From Magnetospirillum sp. XM-1 (lineage in GTDB: Bacteria > Pseudomonadota > Alphaproteobacteria > Rhodospirillales > Magnetospirillaceae): DNA of 64,000 nt. The stretch is from the NCBI RefSeq assembly GCF_001511835.1, contig NZ_LN997848.1, positions 930,001 through 994,000 of the forward strand. Reading direction: 5' to 3'. The notes under the pieces are model-generated. The model saw only the letters and a program-made list of their open reading frames with translations. It was not told the DNA's origin and searched no databases. Below are positions 53,850-62,164 of the stretch, piece by piece (position 1 is the first letter of the stretch; every line of letters begins with the position of its first letter). Position numbers and translations under genes: made by a program.

Positions 53850-55105
53850 TGAACCACGGGGCTGAGCCATCCTCCGATAACGGACCGGCTGAGTTGGGGT
53901 TGGGCCGGGCGTTCCTGCGTAACGGTGCGCTGCTCATGGGCAGTTCCTTGGTGCAGTCGTTGGCGGGGTTCGCCAGTCAACTGATTTTGATGCGGCTCCT
54001 AGTGCCGGCCGATTTCGGCGGCTTCGCCCTGGCTCTTGCCAGTGTCGGCTTGGTGCAGGTCATCTTTTCCCCCTGCCTCGGCACGCTGGCGATCCTGGCC
54101 CGGGATGACGAGTACACCGAAGACTTCCGCTACCGCCTCAACTCGGCCATGGCCATCGAGGCGGTGTTTTCCCTGGTCCTCATGCTGATCTGGCAGGCCA
54201 TGGTCGGCATCTCGTCCCTGTGGGTCTTTCCCCTGATCCTGACCCTGGCGCTGGGTCACTGGCTCAACTCGGTGACCACCTTCTTCGAACGCGGCATGCC
54301 CTATCGCCACCTGACCGCCATCGAGACCGGCTCGCAGGTCACCGGGCACGCGGCGGCGTTGCTTCTGGCCCTGGCCGGGGCGGGGGTGGCCAGCCTCTAT
54401 CTGCGCGAGGCGGTGGTGGTGGTGGTGCGTCTCGCCATGATGTTGAGGATTGGCGCCATTCCCCGCTGGCCGTTGCGGTGGGTCAGTCTGGCGGAATGGC
54501 GTGGCCTGTTGACCGCGACACGGGTTCCGTGGCTGGACGGCATCGTCGACGGCGGGTTCCAGCGTCTGGTGACCCTGGCTGTGGGCATGCTGTGCGGCAC
54601 CCACGGTACCGGATTGTTCGTTCAGGCGCAGCGTCTCGCTCTGGTGCCTCACCAGCTTCTGTCCCCGGTGGTGGTGCGATTGGCCGGCAACGTCTTCTGC
54701 CGCGTCGGGGGGCATGACGCGTTTCATACCCTGGTGCGGATCGGAGGCCTGCTGTTCCTGCTGCTGGCCGGCGCCGCGGCGGGGGCCTGGACCTTTGCCG
54801 ACGTGGTGATTCCCTGGCTGTTCGGGGCGGGCTGGCGCGAGGCCGGACCGGTCATGGCGGCCATGGCCGGCGTGGTCCTGGGCTACAGCATGTTCGAGTT
54901 GGTGCGCGCCTATTGTCTGGCGCAGCGCCAAAACGCCCTGCTGCTGACCGGGCGGGCGATGCAATACGTCATCTTCGGCTTGGGCTGCCTGCTGGTGGCC
55001 GGCGATGCGTCGGCGGCCAGGCTGGGTATCGTCATGTCGGCGGTGGCCGTCCTTTCGGCGACAACCCTGATTACCGGCCTTGCCATCCGGCGGAGCGTGC
55101 GGTGA
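53849..55105 (+). CDS. wzx: Wzx-like polysaccharide flippase
   Basis: A 418-residue protein with about twelve membrane segments. GRAFLRNGALLMGSSLVQSLAGF followed by LILMRLLVPADFGGFALALA is the N-terminal pattern of the polysaccharide-synthesis (Wzx/MATE-like) family. It should move the undecaprenyl-linked repeat unit across the inner membrane. It lies in the transferase run, coupled on both sides by TGATG overlaps. Confidence 0.88.
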   Translation: MNHGAEPSSDNGPAELGLGRAFLRNGALLMGSSLVQSLAGFASQLILMRLLVPADFGGFALALASVGLVQVIFSPCLGTLAILARDDEYTEDFRYRLNSAMAIEAVFSLVLMLIWQAMVGISSLWVFPLILTLALGHWLNSVTTFFERGMPYRHLTAIETGSQVTGHAAALLLALAGAGVASLYLREAVVVVVRLAMMLRIGAIPRWPLRWVSLAEWRGLLTATRVPWLDGIVDGGFQRLVTLAVGMLCGTHGTGLFVQAQRLALVPHQLLSPVVVRLAGNVFCRVGGHDAFHTLVRIGGLLFLLLAGAAAGAWTFADVVIPWLFGAGWREAGPVMAAMAGVVLGYSMFELVRAYCLAQRQNALLLTGRAMQYVIFGLGCLLVAGDASAARLGIVMSAVAVLSATTLITGLAIRRSVR

Positions 55106-56328
55106 TGCGGATCGTCGCGGTCAACCACCATCACCCCGACGCGCCGGTCATCGGAGCGGTGCGGGTGGCGCGCTTTGCTGCAGCCCTGGCCGAGCTGGGT
55201 CACCGGGTCGTTCTGCTGACCGGCGCCCTTGATCCGACCGAGCCTCCCGCCGATCCGGCGCATGTGGCGGCAGCCTTGGCCGTCCACGACTGGCGCCAGC
55301 CGTTTCTTCTGGCATGCCCGTCCCGCCCCTTGCCGCTGCTGGCGGCGGCGCGGAACGGCGGTCTGCCGCGTCCGCTCCGCCGTTTGGTGCTGGCCGGGCA
55401 TTACCTGCGTCATGGCGGGGTCTTCACCGACTGGCGCGAAGGCAGCGCCGCCTATTGGCCCCTGTTGGCCGAGGTGTTCCGGCCCGAGGTGACCTGGGGA
55501 ACGTTCGGCAATACCGACGCCTGGTCCATTGCCCGGGGAATTGCCGCCCTGTCCCGCTGCCCCTGGGTCATGGACATCAAGGACGTGTGGGAGGCCTTCG
55601 TGCCCCGTCCGGTCAGCGGGCTGGTGGCGCGGCGCTTCGCCGATGCCGCCGCCTGTACCGGCCTGTCCCAGGGGCACCTGGATAATTCCGGCCGGCATTT
55701 TCGCCTGCCAAAGACCGCCATCTACAGCGGGATTCCGGAAGAATTGCTGACGCCGGCGCCGCCCTCCCTGCCGTTCCGCATCACTGTCACCGGCAGCAGC
55801 TATGGCTGGCTGGATGGCATGATGGCCGGGATCGGCCGTTTTCTCGACCACCTGCCCGACGACGCGCGGCGTGAAATCGTGTTCACCTATGCCGGTGGCG
55901 AGCATGAACTGGTCAGGCGGGAGGCCGCCGCCCTGAAGGGGCGTTGCGGTCTCGATATCCGGCCGTTTATTGCCCTGGGAGATCTGGCCGGGCTGCAGCG
56001 GCAGGCCTTTCTGAACCTTTACGGCCGGATGGTGGGCCAGCCCGGCTGGTTCCACCACAAGGTGTTCGAACTGCTGGCCGCCGACCGCCCCATCGCCGCC
56101 TTTCCAACCGAAACCGCCGAAGCGGTCGATATCGCCGCCACTTGCGGCGGAGACTTGAGCCTGTGCCCGGATTCCGAGGCCCTGGCCCAGGCCCTGGAAC
56201 GCACCTGGCGGGGACGGACTGCCCAGGGAACCGGCGTGGATCGCGGCGTTCTGGCGGGTTACACCTGGGCGGCCCAGGCCGTGAAGCTGGAAGCGGTGCT
56301 GACCCGCGCGGCGGGGAGGGCGCGATGA
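55105..56328 (+). CDS. Glycosyltransferase-like GT-B protein
   Basis: A 407-residue protein starting MRIVAVNHHHPDAPVIGAVR. It has a typical GT4-type N-terminal domain (VARFAAALAELGHRVVLLTG) and DIKDVWEAFVP near residue 155, but no clear EX7E motif; the equivalent C-terminal region is GQPGWFHHKVFELLAADRPIAAF. It probably belongs to a divergent GT4 subgroup. Start and stop overlap neighbours (TGATG and ATGA). Confidence 0.8.
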   Translation: MRIVAVNHHHPDAPVIGAVRVARFAAALAELGHRVVLLTGALDPTEPPADPAHVAAALAVHDWRQPFLLACPSRPLPLLAAARNGGLPRPLRRLVLAGHYLRHGGVFTDWREGSAAYWPLLAEVFRPEVTWGTFGNTDAWSIARGIAALSRCPWVMDIKDVWEAFVPRPVSGLVARRFADAAACTGLSQGHLDNSGRHFRLPKTAIYSGIPEELLTPAPPSLPFRITVTGSSYGWLDGMMAGIGRFLDHLPDDARREIVFTYAGGEHELVRREAAALKGRCGLDIRPFIALGDLAGLQRQAFLNLYGRMVGQPGWFHHKVFELLAADRPIAAFPTETAEAVDIAATCGGDLSLCPDSEALAQALERTWRGRTAQGTGVDRGVLAGYTWAAQAVKLEAVLTRAAGRAR

Positions 56329-57473
56329 AGGTCGCCTTATGTGTCCATGGCCGTTTCCACGCCTTCGAGCTGGCGGGGGAACTGTCCCGTCACGGCTGTC
56401 TGGCCCAATTGGCCACCACCTATCCCGCCATGGTGGCGCGGCACTTTCTGCCCGAGGGCGTGGCCTTGCGCACCGCGCCCTGGCTGGAGGCGCTGCGGCG
56501 CCTGTGCGGCAAGCTGGGCGTCGCCACGCCCGACCATCTGATCGCCCGCCGCTTCGGCGCCTTCGCCGCCGCCACGCTGCCCCAAGGAGCCGATATCCTG
56601 GTGGGGTGGAGTGGAGCCTCGCTGGAGGCGGTGCGCGAGGCACGCCGCCGCGGCATGGCGGTGGTGATCGAGCGCGGCTCGACCCATATCGTCCATCAGA
56701 ACGCCGTGCTGGCCGAGGCCCACGCCCGGCTGGGCCTACGGTTCGCCGGCATCGATCCGCGCCTGATGGCCCGCGAGGTCGAGGAATATGCCCTCGCCGA
56801 TCTGGTGGTCACCGGTTCGTCCGCCGCCGCCGCCACGTTCGCCCCCCAAGGGGTGGATGCGGCCAAGGTGGCCGTCAATCCCTATGGCGTGGACCTGGAG
56901 CGCTTTGCACGCGTGGTGCCGTCGCGCCGTCCAGGGCCGCCGCGCATCCTGTTCGTCGGCCAGGTGGGGGTGCGCAAGGGCGTGCCCTGGCTGCTGGACG
57001 CTTTCGCGCGCCTGGGTGGCGATGCCGAACTGCATCTGGTCGGCCCCGTGGAGTCCGCGTTCCAACCCCTGTTGACGCGATGGCCGGGCGAGCGGGTGCA
57101 TCTGCATGGGCCATTGCGGGGAGAGGCGTTGGTCCGAGCCTTCGCCGACGCCGACCTGTTCTGCTTGCCGTCTATGGAAGAGGGGTTCGGCATGGTGGTG
57201 CTCCAGGCCATGGCGGCGGGACTGCCGGTGGTGGCCAGCACCGCCACCGGTGCCGTGGACGTTCCCGACGCCCTGCCCATTCTGGTGGCCCCCGGTGACG
57301 GTACCGCTCTGGAAGCGGGGCTGCGCCGCGCCCTGGATAATCCCCGCCATCGCGAAGCCATGGCCGCCGCCGGCCGCCGCGCCGTGGTCGCCGGCTTCAC
57401 CTGGGCCGATTACGGCCGCCGCGCCGTCGCAGCTCTTGAGCGGGTCAAAGGCGCAGGAACGCCGACAGGCTGA
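56325..57473 (+). CDS. GT-B family glycosyltransferase (GT4 type, EX7E variant)
   Basis: A 382-residue transferase. MKVALCVHGRFHAFELAGEL starts the N-terminal domain; RILFVGQVGVRKGVPWLL opens the C-terminal one. In the EX7E region the second glutamate is replaced by glutamine (EEGFGMVVLQAMAAGLP), which is seen in some active GT4 enzymes. Its 3' end overlaps the convergent MBOAT gene by 29 bases (57445-57473). Confidence 0.86.
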   Translation: MKVALCVHGRFHAFELAGELSRHGCLAQLATTYPAMVARHFLPEGVALRTAPWLEALRRLCGKLGVATPDHLIARRFGAFAAATLPQGADILVGWSGASLEAVREARRRGMAVVIERGSTHIVHQNAVLAEAHARLGLRFAGIDPRLMAREVEEYALADLVVTGSSAAAATFAPQGVDAAKVAVNPYGVDLERFARVVPSRRPGPPRILFVGQVGVRKGVPWLLDAFARLGGDAELHLVGPVESAFQPLLTRWPGERVHLHGPLRGEALVRAFADADLFCLPSMEEGFGMVVLQAMAAGLPVVASTATGAVDVPDALPILVAPGDGTALEAGLRRALDNPRHREAMAAAGRRAVVAGFTWADYGRRAVAALERVKGAGTPTG

Positions 57474-58659
57474 CGGTGATCTCCTCCAGGGAGTTGTTGA
57501 CCAGCGCCATGGCCGCCGCCACGTAGTGGAAGGTCAGGACGGTGGCGGTCACACGGACCCAGGGTCTTTCCACGAAGGCCTTGCGCGCCGCCCGGCCCAG
57601 TCGCTTCTTCAGCAGGCCGTCCCAGACCGCCACCGCCAGCACGCCGACGCCATGCATCAGGCCGAACACGATGAAGGCGCCGGTGGTGCCGTGCCAGGCG
57701 CCGACCACCACGAAGGTCATCATCACCGCCGCGGCCAGGGCCAGCGAGTGGAACCTGGCCGGCAGCCGCCGGTGGATGGCGAGCGACAGCGGTGCGAACA
57801 GATAGTCGCGAATCCAGCTGCTCAGCGACATATGCCAGCGTCCCCAGAATTCCTGGCAGTTCCGTGCCAGATAGGGGGCGTTGAAATTCTCGGGCAGGGT
57901 GGTGAAGCCGCAAAGCCGGGCGATGCCGATCATCATGTCGGTATAGCCGGCGAAGTTCAGGTAGAGGTAGAACGGGAACGTGTAGAAGATCACGGCGAGA
58001 TCGAGCCAGTCGCTGCCCGGCCGCGCCAGCAGGGTCACCTTGGACGGTCCCAGCAGCACGGGGGCCAGGACGAAGGCCTTGATGAAGCCGTTGACCGCCC
58101 GGTGGGCGGCCGCCAGGGCCTCGTCGCGGCCGGGGCGGTGGACGCCCTTCAGGCCCGCGACGAAGTCGCCGTAGCGTTGGATCGGCCCCGCCAGCAGGGT
58201 CCAGAAGGCCAACAGCCACGTCAGGTAGCGGTACGGGGTCAGCTTCACATCGCCCATATTGGGCGCATCGATCATCAGCTGCAACTGGCGGAACAGCATG
58301 TAGGAAATTCCGACCACCGCGACCGGCTGCGCCCACGGCTGCAGCAGGCTGGCTCCGGGATAGCCCTTGATTACCAGGAACATGGCGGTCTGGAGGGCGA
58401 TGGCCGCGACGATTACCTTGCCGTCGGCGCGTTCGGGCCGTCCCCAGGTCCAGCGGGCGACCGCGTAGGGCGGTACCAGGAAGACGGCCAGCACGGCCAG
58501 ATCGAGGCCGTGCAGCCAACTGAGCGCCACCACCGCGCTGGCCGTGGCCAGGACGAGGGGAAAGGCGGCCGGGGCGTACCATGCGGCCAGGATACACAGC
58601 GAGGCCAGGCTGGCGAAGCCGATGCCGTCGGCAGCCAGGGGGGGCAGTGGGCCGATCAT
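57445..58659 (-). CDS. MBOAT-family membrane O-acyltransferase (DltB/AlgI-like)
   Basis: A 404-residue polytopic protein. NFAGYTDMMIGIARLCGF, then CQEFWGRWHMSLSSWIRDY, then GAWHGTT and GLMHGVGV are the conserved run of bacterial DltB/AlgI acyltransferases; H336 in MHGV is the expected catalytic histidine, with H323 in WHG nearby. It would move an acyl group across the membrane from a cytoplasmic carrier to a periplasmic acceptor. The next gene upstream (58656-59795) overlaps its start by ATGA, and it is the last gene of the acyl-transfer unit. Confidence 0.92.
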   Translation of the reverse strand: MIGPLPPLAADGIGFASLASLCILAAWYAPAAFPLVLATASAVVALSWLHGLDLAVLAVFLVPPYAVARWTWGRPERADGKVIVAAIALQTAMFLVIKGYPGASLLQPWAQPVAVVGISYMLFRQLQLMIDAPNMGDVKLTPYRYLTWLLAFWTLLAGPIQRYGDFVAGLKGVHRPGRDEALAAAHRAVNGFIKAFVLAPVLLGPSKVTLLARPGSDWLDLAVIFYTFPFYLYLNFAGYTDMMIGIARLCGFTTLPENFNAPYLARNCQEFWGRWHMSLSSWIRDYLFAPLSLAIHRRLPARFHSLALAAAVMMTFVVVGAWHGTTGAFIVFGLMHGVGVLAVAVWDGLLKKRLGRAARKAFVERPWVRVTATVLTFHYVAAAMALVNNSLEEITVSLSAFLRL

Positions 58660-59795
58660 GGGCGCGCCTCCGGCCGGGGCAGGAACGCAGCCACAAGATC
58701 GGCCAGGATGGCGTGACCCTTGGCGTTGAAATGACCGTCATTGGGAAAGATCAGTTGGGGGTCGCCGGCGGCGCGAAGGGCCGGCGTGGAATCCAGCCAG
58801 GCCACGTGGCGGGCTTCCAGCGCCTGGGTCAGACGCCGTATGGGTCGGTCGGGATCATAGAGGGCGCGGTCCAGCCCGGCATGGGCCGCGTATTTCCCGA
58901 AGCGCGACGGATAAAGCGCATGGTGGGCGGGCAGCAGCACGACCATGAAGCGGGCTCCCAGCCGCCCCTCCACCAGATCGCGCATCTGGGCGACGGCGTC
59001 GGCGGTCTGGTCGAACAACGGGTCGAGGGGGCCAGGGTCGCGCCGCATCAGGTCGGGGTTGCCGCTCGGCACCAGATCGATGTCGCGAACCGCGCCGATC
59101 CGGGTCATCCACGCCTGCACCAGCGGGGCCTCGGTGGCTTTGAGCTTGATCCAGCAATAAAGGGCGCTGGACCGGAGCAAGGTGGTCTTGAGGCCCATGG
59201 GCTTGATCATCTCGATGCGGAAAAGCCGCCCGATGCTGGCCGTCAATGTCTGATGGGCCAGGGGCAGGGGCACGGCCGCCGGCTCGGCATCCAGCGGACC
59301 ATAGGCCTGGATGCCGTCATTGAGGGTCATGACATAGACCACCATCTTAGGCCGGAACCCCAGATCCGCCAGCTTGCGCATCACCGGGTACTGGGTGCCG
59401 GGACCACCGCCTTCGTTGGCCAGATTGGCCACGTGGTAGCCCCGCTGCTGAAGCCGCGCCGAAAGGATCTGGTCGTCGTCGAGAGCGGTGCCGAAGGCGT
59501 TGGATTCCCCCGATACCCAAATGCCGTTCAGGTCGTCCTCGAACCCCTGCTCGCGGCCGCGCAGGCCATAGGAATTGGTCCGGTTGACCACGTCGAAATT
59601 GCCGGGGCTGAACCGGCGCTCGGCCAGGTTGGGCCGGGTATAGGTGCCGAAATAGGGGTTGGGACCGACCACATCGGGCGACAGCGCCCGGTAATGGGGG
59701 AAAAGCACCGTCCGGGCCAGCATCTCCGCGCCGGACACAATGGCCAGCAGCAAGAGCAGGGCGCCGAGCGCACGGCTAGAACTGCTGATAGGCAA
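58656..59795 (-). CDS. SGNH-family acyltransferase-associated protein (DltD/AlgJ-like), membrane-anchored
   Basis: A 379-residue protein with one N-terminal hydrophobic segment (about residues 9-24) and a periplasmic SGNH domain: WVSGESNAFG with S98 as likely nucleophile, VYVMTLNDG, and FPNDGHFNAKGH near the C-terminus (D353, H355). TTG at 59795 is the start, with GGGGAGG about eight bases ahead and the overlap into the small upstream gene; the next ATG would remove the anchor. Such proteins act with MBOAT acyltransferases as DltD or AlgJ/AlgX do. It probably passes or places the acyl group on the polysaccharide. Confidence 0.82.
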   Translation of the reverse strand: MPISSSSRALGALLLLLAIVSGAEMLARTVLFPHYRALSPDVVGPNPYFGTYTRPNLAERRFSPGNFDVVNRTNSYGLRGREQGFEDDLNGIWVSGESNAFGTALDDDQILSARLQQRGYHVANLANEGGGPGTQYPVMRKLADLGFRPKMVVYVMTLNDGIQAYGPLDAEPAAVPLPLAHQTLTASIGRLFRIEMIKPMGLKTTLLRSSALYCWIKLKATEAPLVQAWMTRIGAVRDIDLVPSGNPDLMRRDPGPLDPLFDQTADAVAQMRDLVEGRLGARFMVVLLPAHHALYPSRFGKYAAHAGLDRALYDPDRPIRRLTQALEARHVAWLDSTPALRAAGDPQLIFPNDGHFNAKGHAILADLVAAFLPRPEARP

Positions 59796-59898
59796 TGACC
59801 ACCGCCTCCCCCAGATTGACCGCCAGCAATACCCCGACGACCAGCTTGACCATCAGCCAGGCCAGGGACAGGGCAGGGGACAGGCGAAGGGTCTTCAT
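59776..59898 (-). CDS. 40-residue membrane microprotein, DltX-like, ending in YQQF
   Basis: A very short gene between the FkbH-like and SGNH genes. The peptide has basic residues K3 and R5, then one hydrophobic helix (about 9-36) and ends IAYQQF with Y37 three residues from the C-terminal F40. The positive-inside rule puts the C-terminus outside. Its ATG overlaps the upstream stop (ATGA, 59895-59898) and its end overlaps the next gene's start by 20 bases, so it is in a translated position. From memory, Dlt operons contain a similarly small DltX whose C-terminal tyrosine motif is thought to carry the acyl group between DltB and DltD. Similarity to DltX is by size, position and terminal motif, not by sequence search. 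Confidence 0.7.
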   Translation of the reverse strand: MKTLRLSPALSLAWLMVKLVVGVLLAVNLGEAVVIAYQQF

Positions 59899-61763
59899 CG
59901 GACCGTCTCCGGCCGCCGCTCGACGCGCATGGGCAGGGCCGGGGCCTGCCACCCTGCCAGATCCAGCCGCCACAGGGTCGAGCCGTCCGGCTGATCGCCC
60001 AGCGGCGTGAAACCCAGCCGGGCGTAATGGTCGCGCACCATCTCGTTGCGTCCCGAAGCGATGAAGCGGCCGATCACCCCCGCCACGCCGGCAGCTCTGG
60101 CGGCCGCGGCGATTTCGGCCAGCACGGCGTTCTCGACCTTGCGGCCAAGCACCCGACAGCTCATCAGCCAGGTGTCGATCTCCCAGTCGGCGGCGGCCGG
60201 TCGGCAGATGGTCACGCCGATCATGCCGTTGTCGCCGAAGCGGTCCACCAGGCGCGCCTGCAGGGTGAAGACCGAGGGATCGGCCGCCAGTTCGGCAAGT
60301 TCGGCCTCGGTACGGCGGCGGGTGGTCAGGTTGAACTGGTTGGACTTGTTGATCAGCTGGGCGATACGGCCGCGTCCGGCGGAATCGAAAGGCGCGACGG
60401 AAAGGGTCATCTCCAGCGAGGCCAGGTAGTCGCCCAGGTCGCGGACTGTCTCCTTCAACTGGGCCCGCTCGGCATTGGCGCGGTACTGCTCGGCCCGCTT
60501 GCGGTCGTCGGCGGAAAAGGCCACTGCCTCGAAATAGCCGGCCCAGGACAGGATGCGGCCAAACTGCGCCGGATCGGCCGGCAGCTCGGGCACCGCCACC
60601 ATGGGCAGGGCGGCGCGCACCTGGGCTCGCTCGGCGGGGTTGTCATCCAACAACACCATGGCGTCGAGACCGAGGTCGAGACGGCGGGCGATGGCTTCGA
60701 TATTGCTGGCCTTGTCCGACCAGTTAGCCTGGAAGACCGCAATGTGCTCCTCGCGCAGCGCCATGTCGGGGTGGGCGCGGAACGGCAGGCGGGCATTGGC
60801 GTCGTCGTTCTTGGAACAGACGGCCAGCACCACGCCGCGCCGGTTCAGTTCCAGGGCCAGATGCTGGACGGCCAGATGGGCTTCGCCCAGCCCGTCGCCC
60901 TGGCCCACCACGATGCCGTCCAGGCCGTCATCGCCGATCACTCCACCCCATAGGGTGTTATCCAGGTCGAGGACCAGGCATTTACGCGACCGGCCCTTTA
61001 CGGCCGCCAGCAAACGGGCGACGTGTTCGGCATAGAGGGGGACGAGGCCCTGGGCGAAGGGTAACTTGGCCAGGAACCACTGTCCGGGGTCATGCCATTG
61101 GGCGGTGCCCACGGATTCCGCCAGCCCGGCCACATCCAGGAGGTAGTCGGTACCGTTCTCCAGACCCGTCACCAGTCCGGCGTTGAAGTCGGCGGCCATG
61201 CGGCGCAGGGTCGTCGGCTGGCGGGCGTCCAGGCTGCCGAACAGGGGCTCGGGCGGGACGGCGATGGTCTGGAAAATGGCCGGGGCGCGGCAATGGGCAG
61301 CAAGGCCGCGGCGGAGTCCATCTAGTTCGGCCAGGGCGCGGGTCACGCCGTCCGGCTGGCCGGCGGCAAGGCCCAGCCCGCGGTGGTCGAGCGCCAGCAG
61401 CACCAGATCGGGCCGCGCCCGGTTGATCTCGGACTCGGGGTCGTTGGCCTGCTGGAACAGCTGCCCATAGGACCCGGTCACCACGTCGAGCAGCAGGCCG
61501 TGGCGCAATCCCGCCGCCACCAGGGCGGGAACGATCAGGTCGGTGGTGGCATTGGACAGCAGGCCCAGGCGCACGGGATCCAGACCCGCGATGCCGCCGG
61601 GCCGCAGGCGGTCGGCCGCCTTGGCCAGGGCGGCGGCCTTGTTGGCATCGAGGGCGAAGCCGGCCAGGGCGCGCAAGGCGGGGCCATCGGCGGCCGTCCG
61701 GGCCTTTTCGCGAAAATCGGCGGGCGGCGGCGCAAGCCAGGGCAGGGTGGACGGATTGGTCAC
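59895..61763 (-). CDS. FkbH-like HAD-superfamily protein with C-terminal GNAT domain
   Basis: A 622-residue protein. The N-terminal 250 residues are the uncharacterised region of FkbH-like proteins, the HAD domain starts at KCLVLDLDNTLWGG (D266 and D268 catalytic) with VCSKND and LLDDNPAER after it, and a C-terminal GNAT-like part covers about residues 470-605 (DRFGDNGMIGVTICRP; GRKVENAVLAEIAAAA). FkbH proteins load glyceryl groups from 1,3-bisphosphoglycerate onto an acyl carrier protein. The ACP gene directly upstream supports this. The start has no strong ribosome binding site; the frame begins near 61763 and ends in an ATGA overlap. Confidence 0.88.
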   Translation of the reverse strand: MTNPSTLPWLAPPPADFREKARTAADGPALRALAGFALDANKAAALAKAADRLRPGGIAGLDPVRLGLLSNATTDLIVPALVAAGLRHGLLLDVVTGSYGQLFQQANDPESEINRARPDLVLLALDHRGLGLAAGQPDGVTRALAELDGLRRGLAAHCRAPAIFQTIAVPPEPLFGSLDARQPTTLRRMAADFNAGLVTGLENGTDYLLDVAGLAESVGTAQWHDPGQWFLAKLPFAQGLVPLYAEHVARLLAAVKGRSRKCLVLDLDNTLWGGVIGDDGLDGIVVGQGDGLGEAHLAVQHLALELNRRGVVLAVCSKNDDANARLPFRAHPDMALREEHIAVFQANWSDKASNIEAIARRLDLGLDAMVLLDDNPAERAQVRAALPMVAVPELPADPAQFGRILSWAGYFEAVAFSADDRKRAEQYRANAERAQLKETVRDLGDYLASLEMTLSVAPFDSAGRGRIAQLINKSNQFNLTTRRRTEAELAELAADPSVFTLQARLVDRFGDNGMIGVTICRPAAADWEIDTWLMSCRVLGRKVENAVLAEIAAAARAAGVAGVIGRFIASGRNEMVRDHYARLGFTPLGDQPDGSTLWRLDLAGWQAPALPMRVERRPETVR

Positions 61764-61779
61764 GGCGACCGGCGGGGCA

Positions 61780-62013
61780 TCAGGAGGTCTTCGCCTCGAT
61801 CAAGGCCACCATGGCGCCCACATTCTTGAGGCCGGTCAGCTCAGAGATACTGAACTTGATTCCGAACTCGGACTCGACGGCGACCACTAGGCGGATATGC
61901 GATAAGGAGTCCCAGCCCTCGACCTCGGCGGCGGTCAGCGTGGGGGTGGCGATCACGTCGTCATTGTCGAACACATCCTGGAAGATCGGTGTCAACCTCT
62001 CGTAAATATTCAC
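61780..62013 (-). CDS. Acyl carrier protein
   Basis: A 77-residue carrier protein. GWDSLSHI with S36 is the phosphopantetheine attachment site. The GTG at 62013 has AGGA a few bases upstream. It is a dedicated ACP, not the housekeeping AcpP, to judge by its position ahead of the FkbH-like gene. It could carry a glyceryl or 3-hydroxyacyl group for transfer by the MBOAT protein. Confidence 0.9.
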   Translation of the reverse strand: MNIYERLTPIFQDVFDNDDVIATPTLTAAEVEGWDSLSHIRLVVAVESEFGIKFSISELTGLKNVGAMVALIEAKTS

Positions 62014-62050
62014 GATTTTCCTCGCGGATGGGGTTCGGACAGGGCGGGGG

Positions 62051-62080
62051 TATATACCATGTCCGGGTGCGATGGATCAA
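62051..62080 (-). promoter_or_regulatory. Possible promoter for the ACP/FkbH/microprotein/SGNH/MBOAT unit
   Basis: Minus-strand TTGATC (62075-62080), an 18-base spacer and TATATA (62051-62056) give eight of twelve consensus bases, about 38 bases ahead of the ACP start. It is the best promoter-like pair seen in the window and would drive the acyl-transfer genes apart from the upstream fusion gene. Confidence 0.45.
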
Positions 62081-62116
62081 TCACGCCGCGGACAGGCCGG
62101 GGCAAACGGATGGTGG

Positions 62117-62128
62117 AAACGCGCGTTT
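62117..62128. other. Perfect 12-base palindrome upstream of the acyl-transfer promoter
   Basis: AAACGCGCGTTT is its own reverse complement and lies 37 bases upstream of the candidate -35 box in the 151-base gap between the fusion gene and the ACP gene. It could be an operator. A single occurrence cannot prove it. Confidence 0.25.
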
Positions 62129-62164
62129 TTCCGTCTCTTGCCGAGGGGCGAGGGTCATGGGGGG

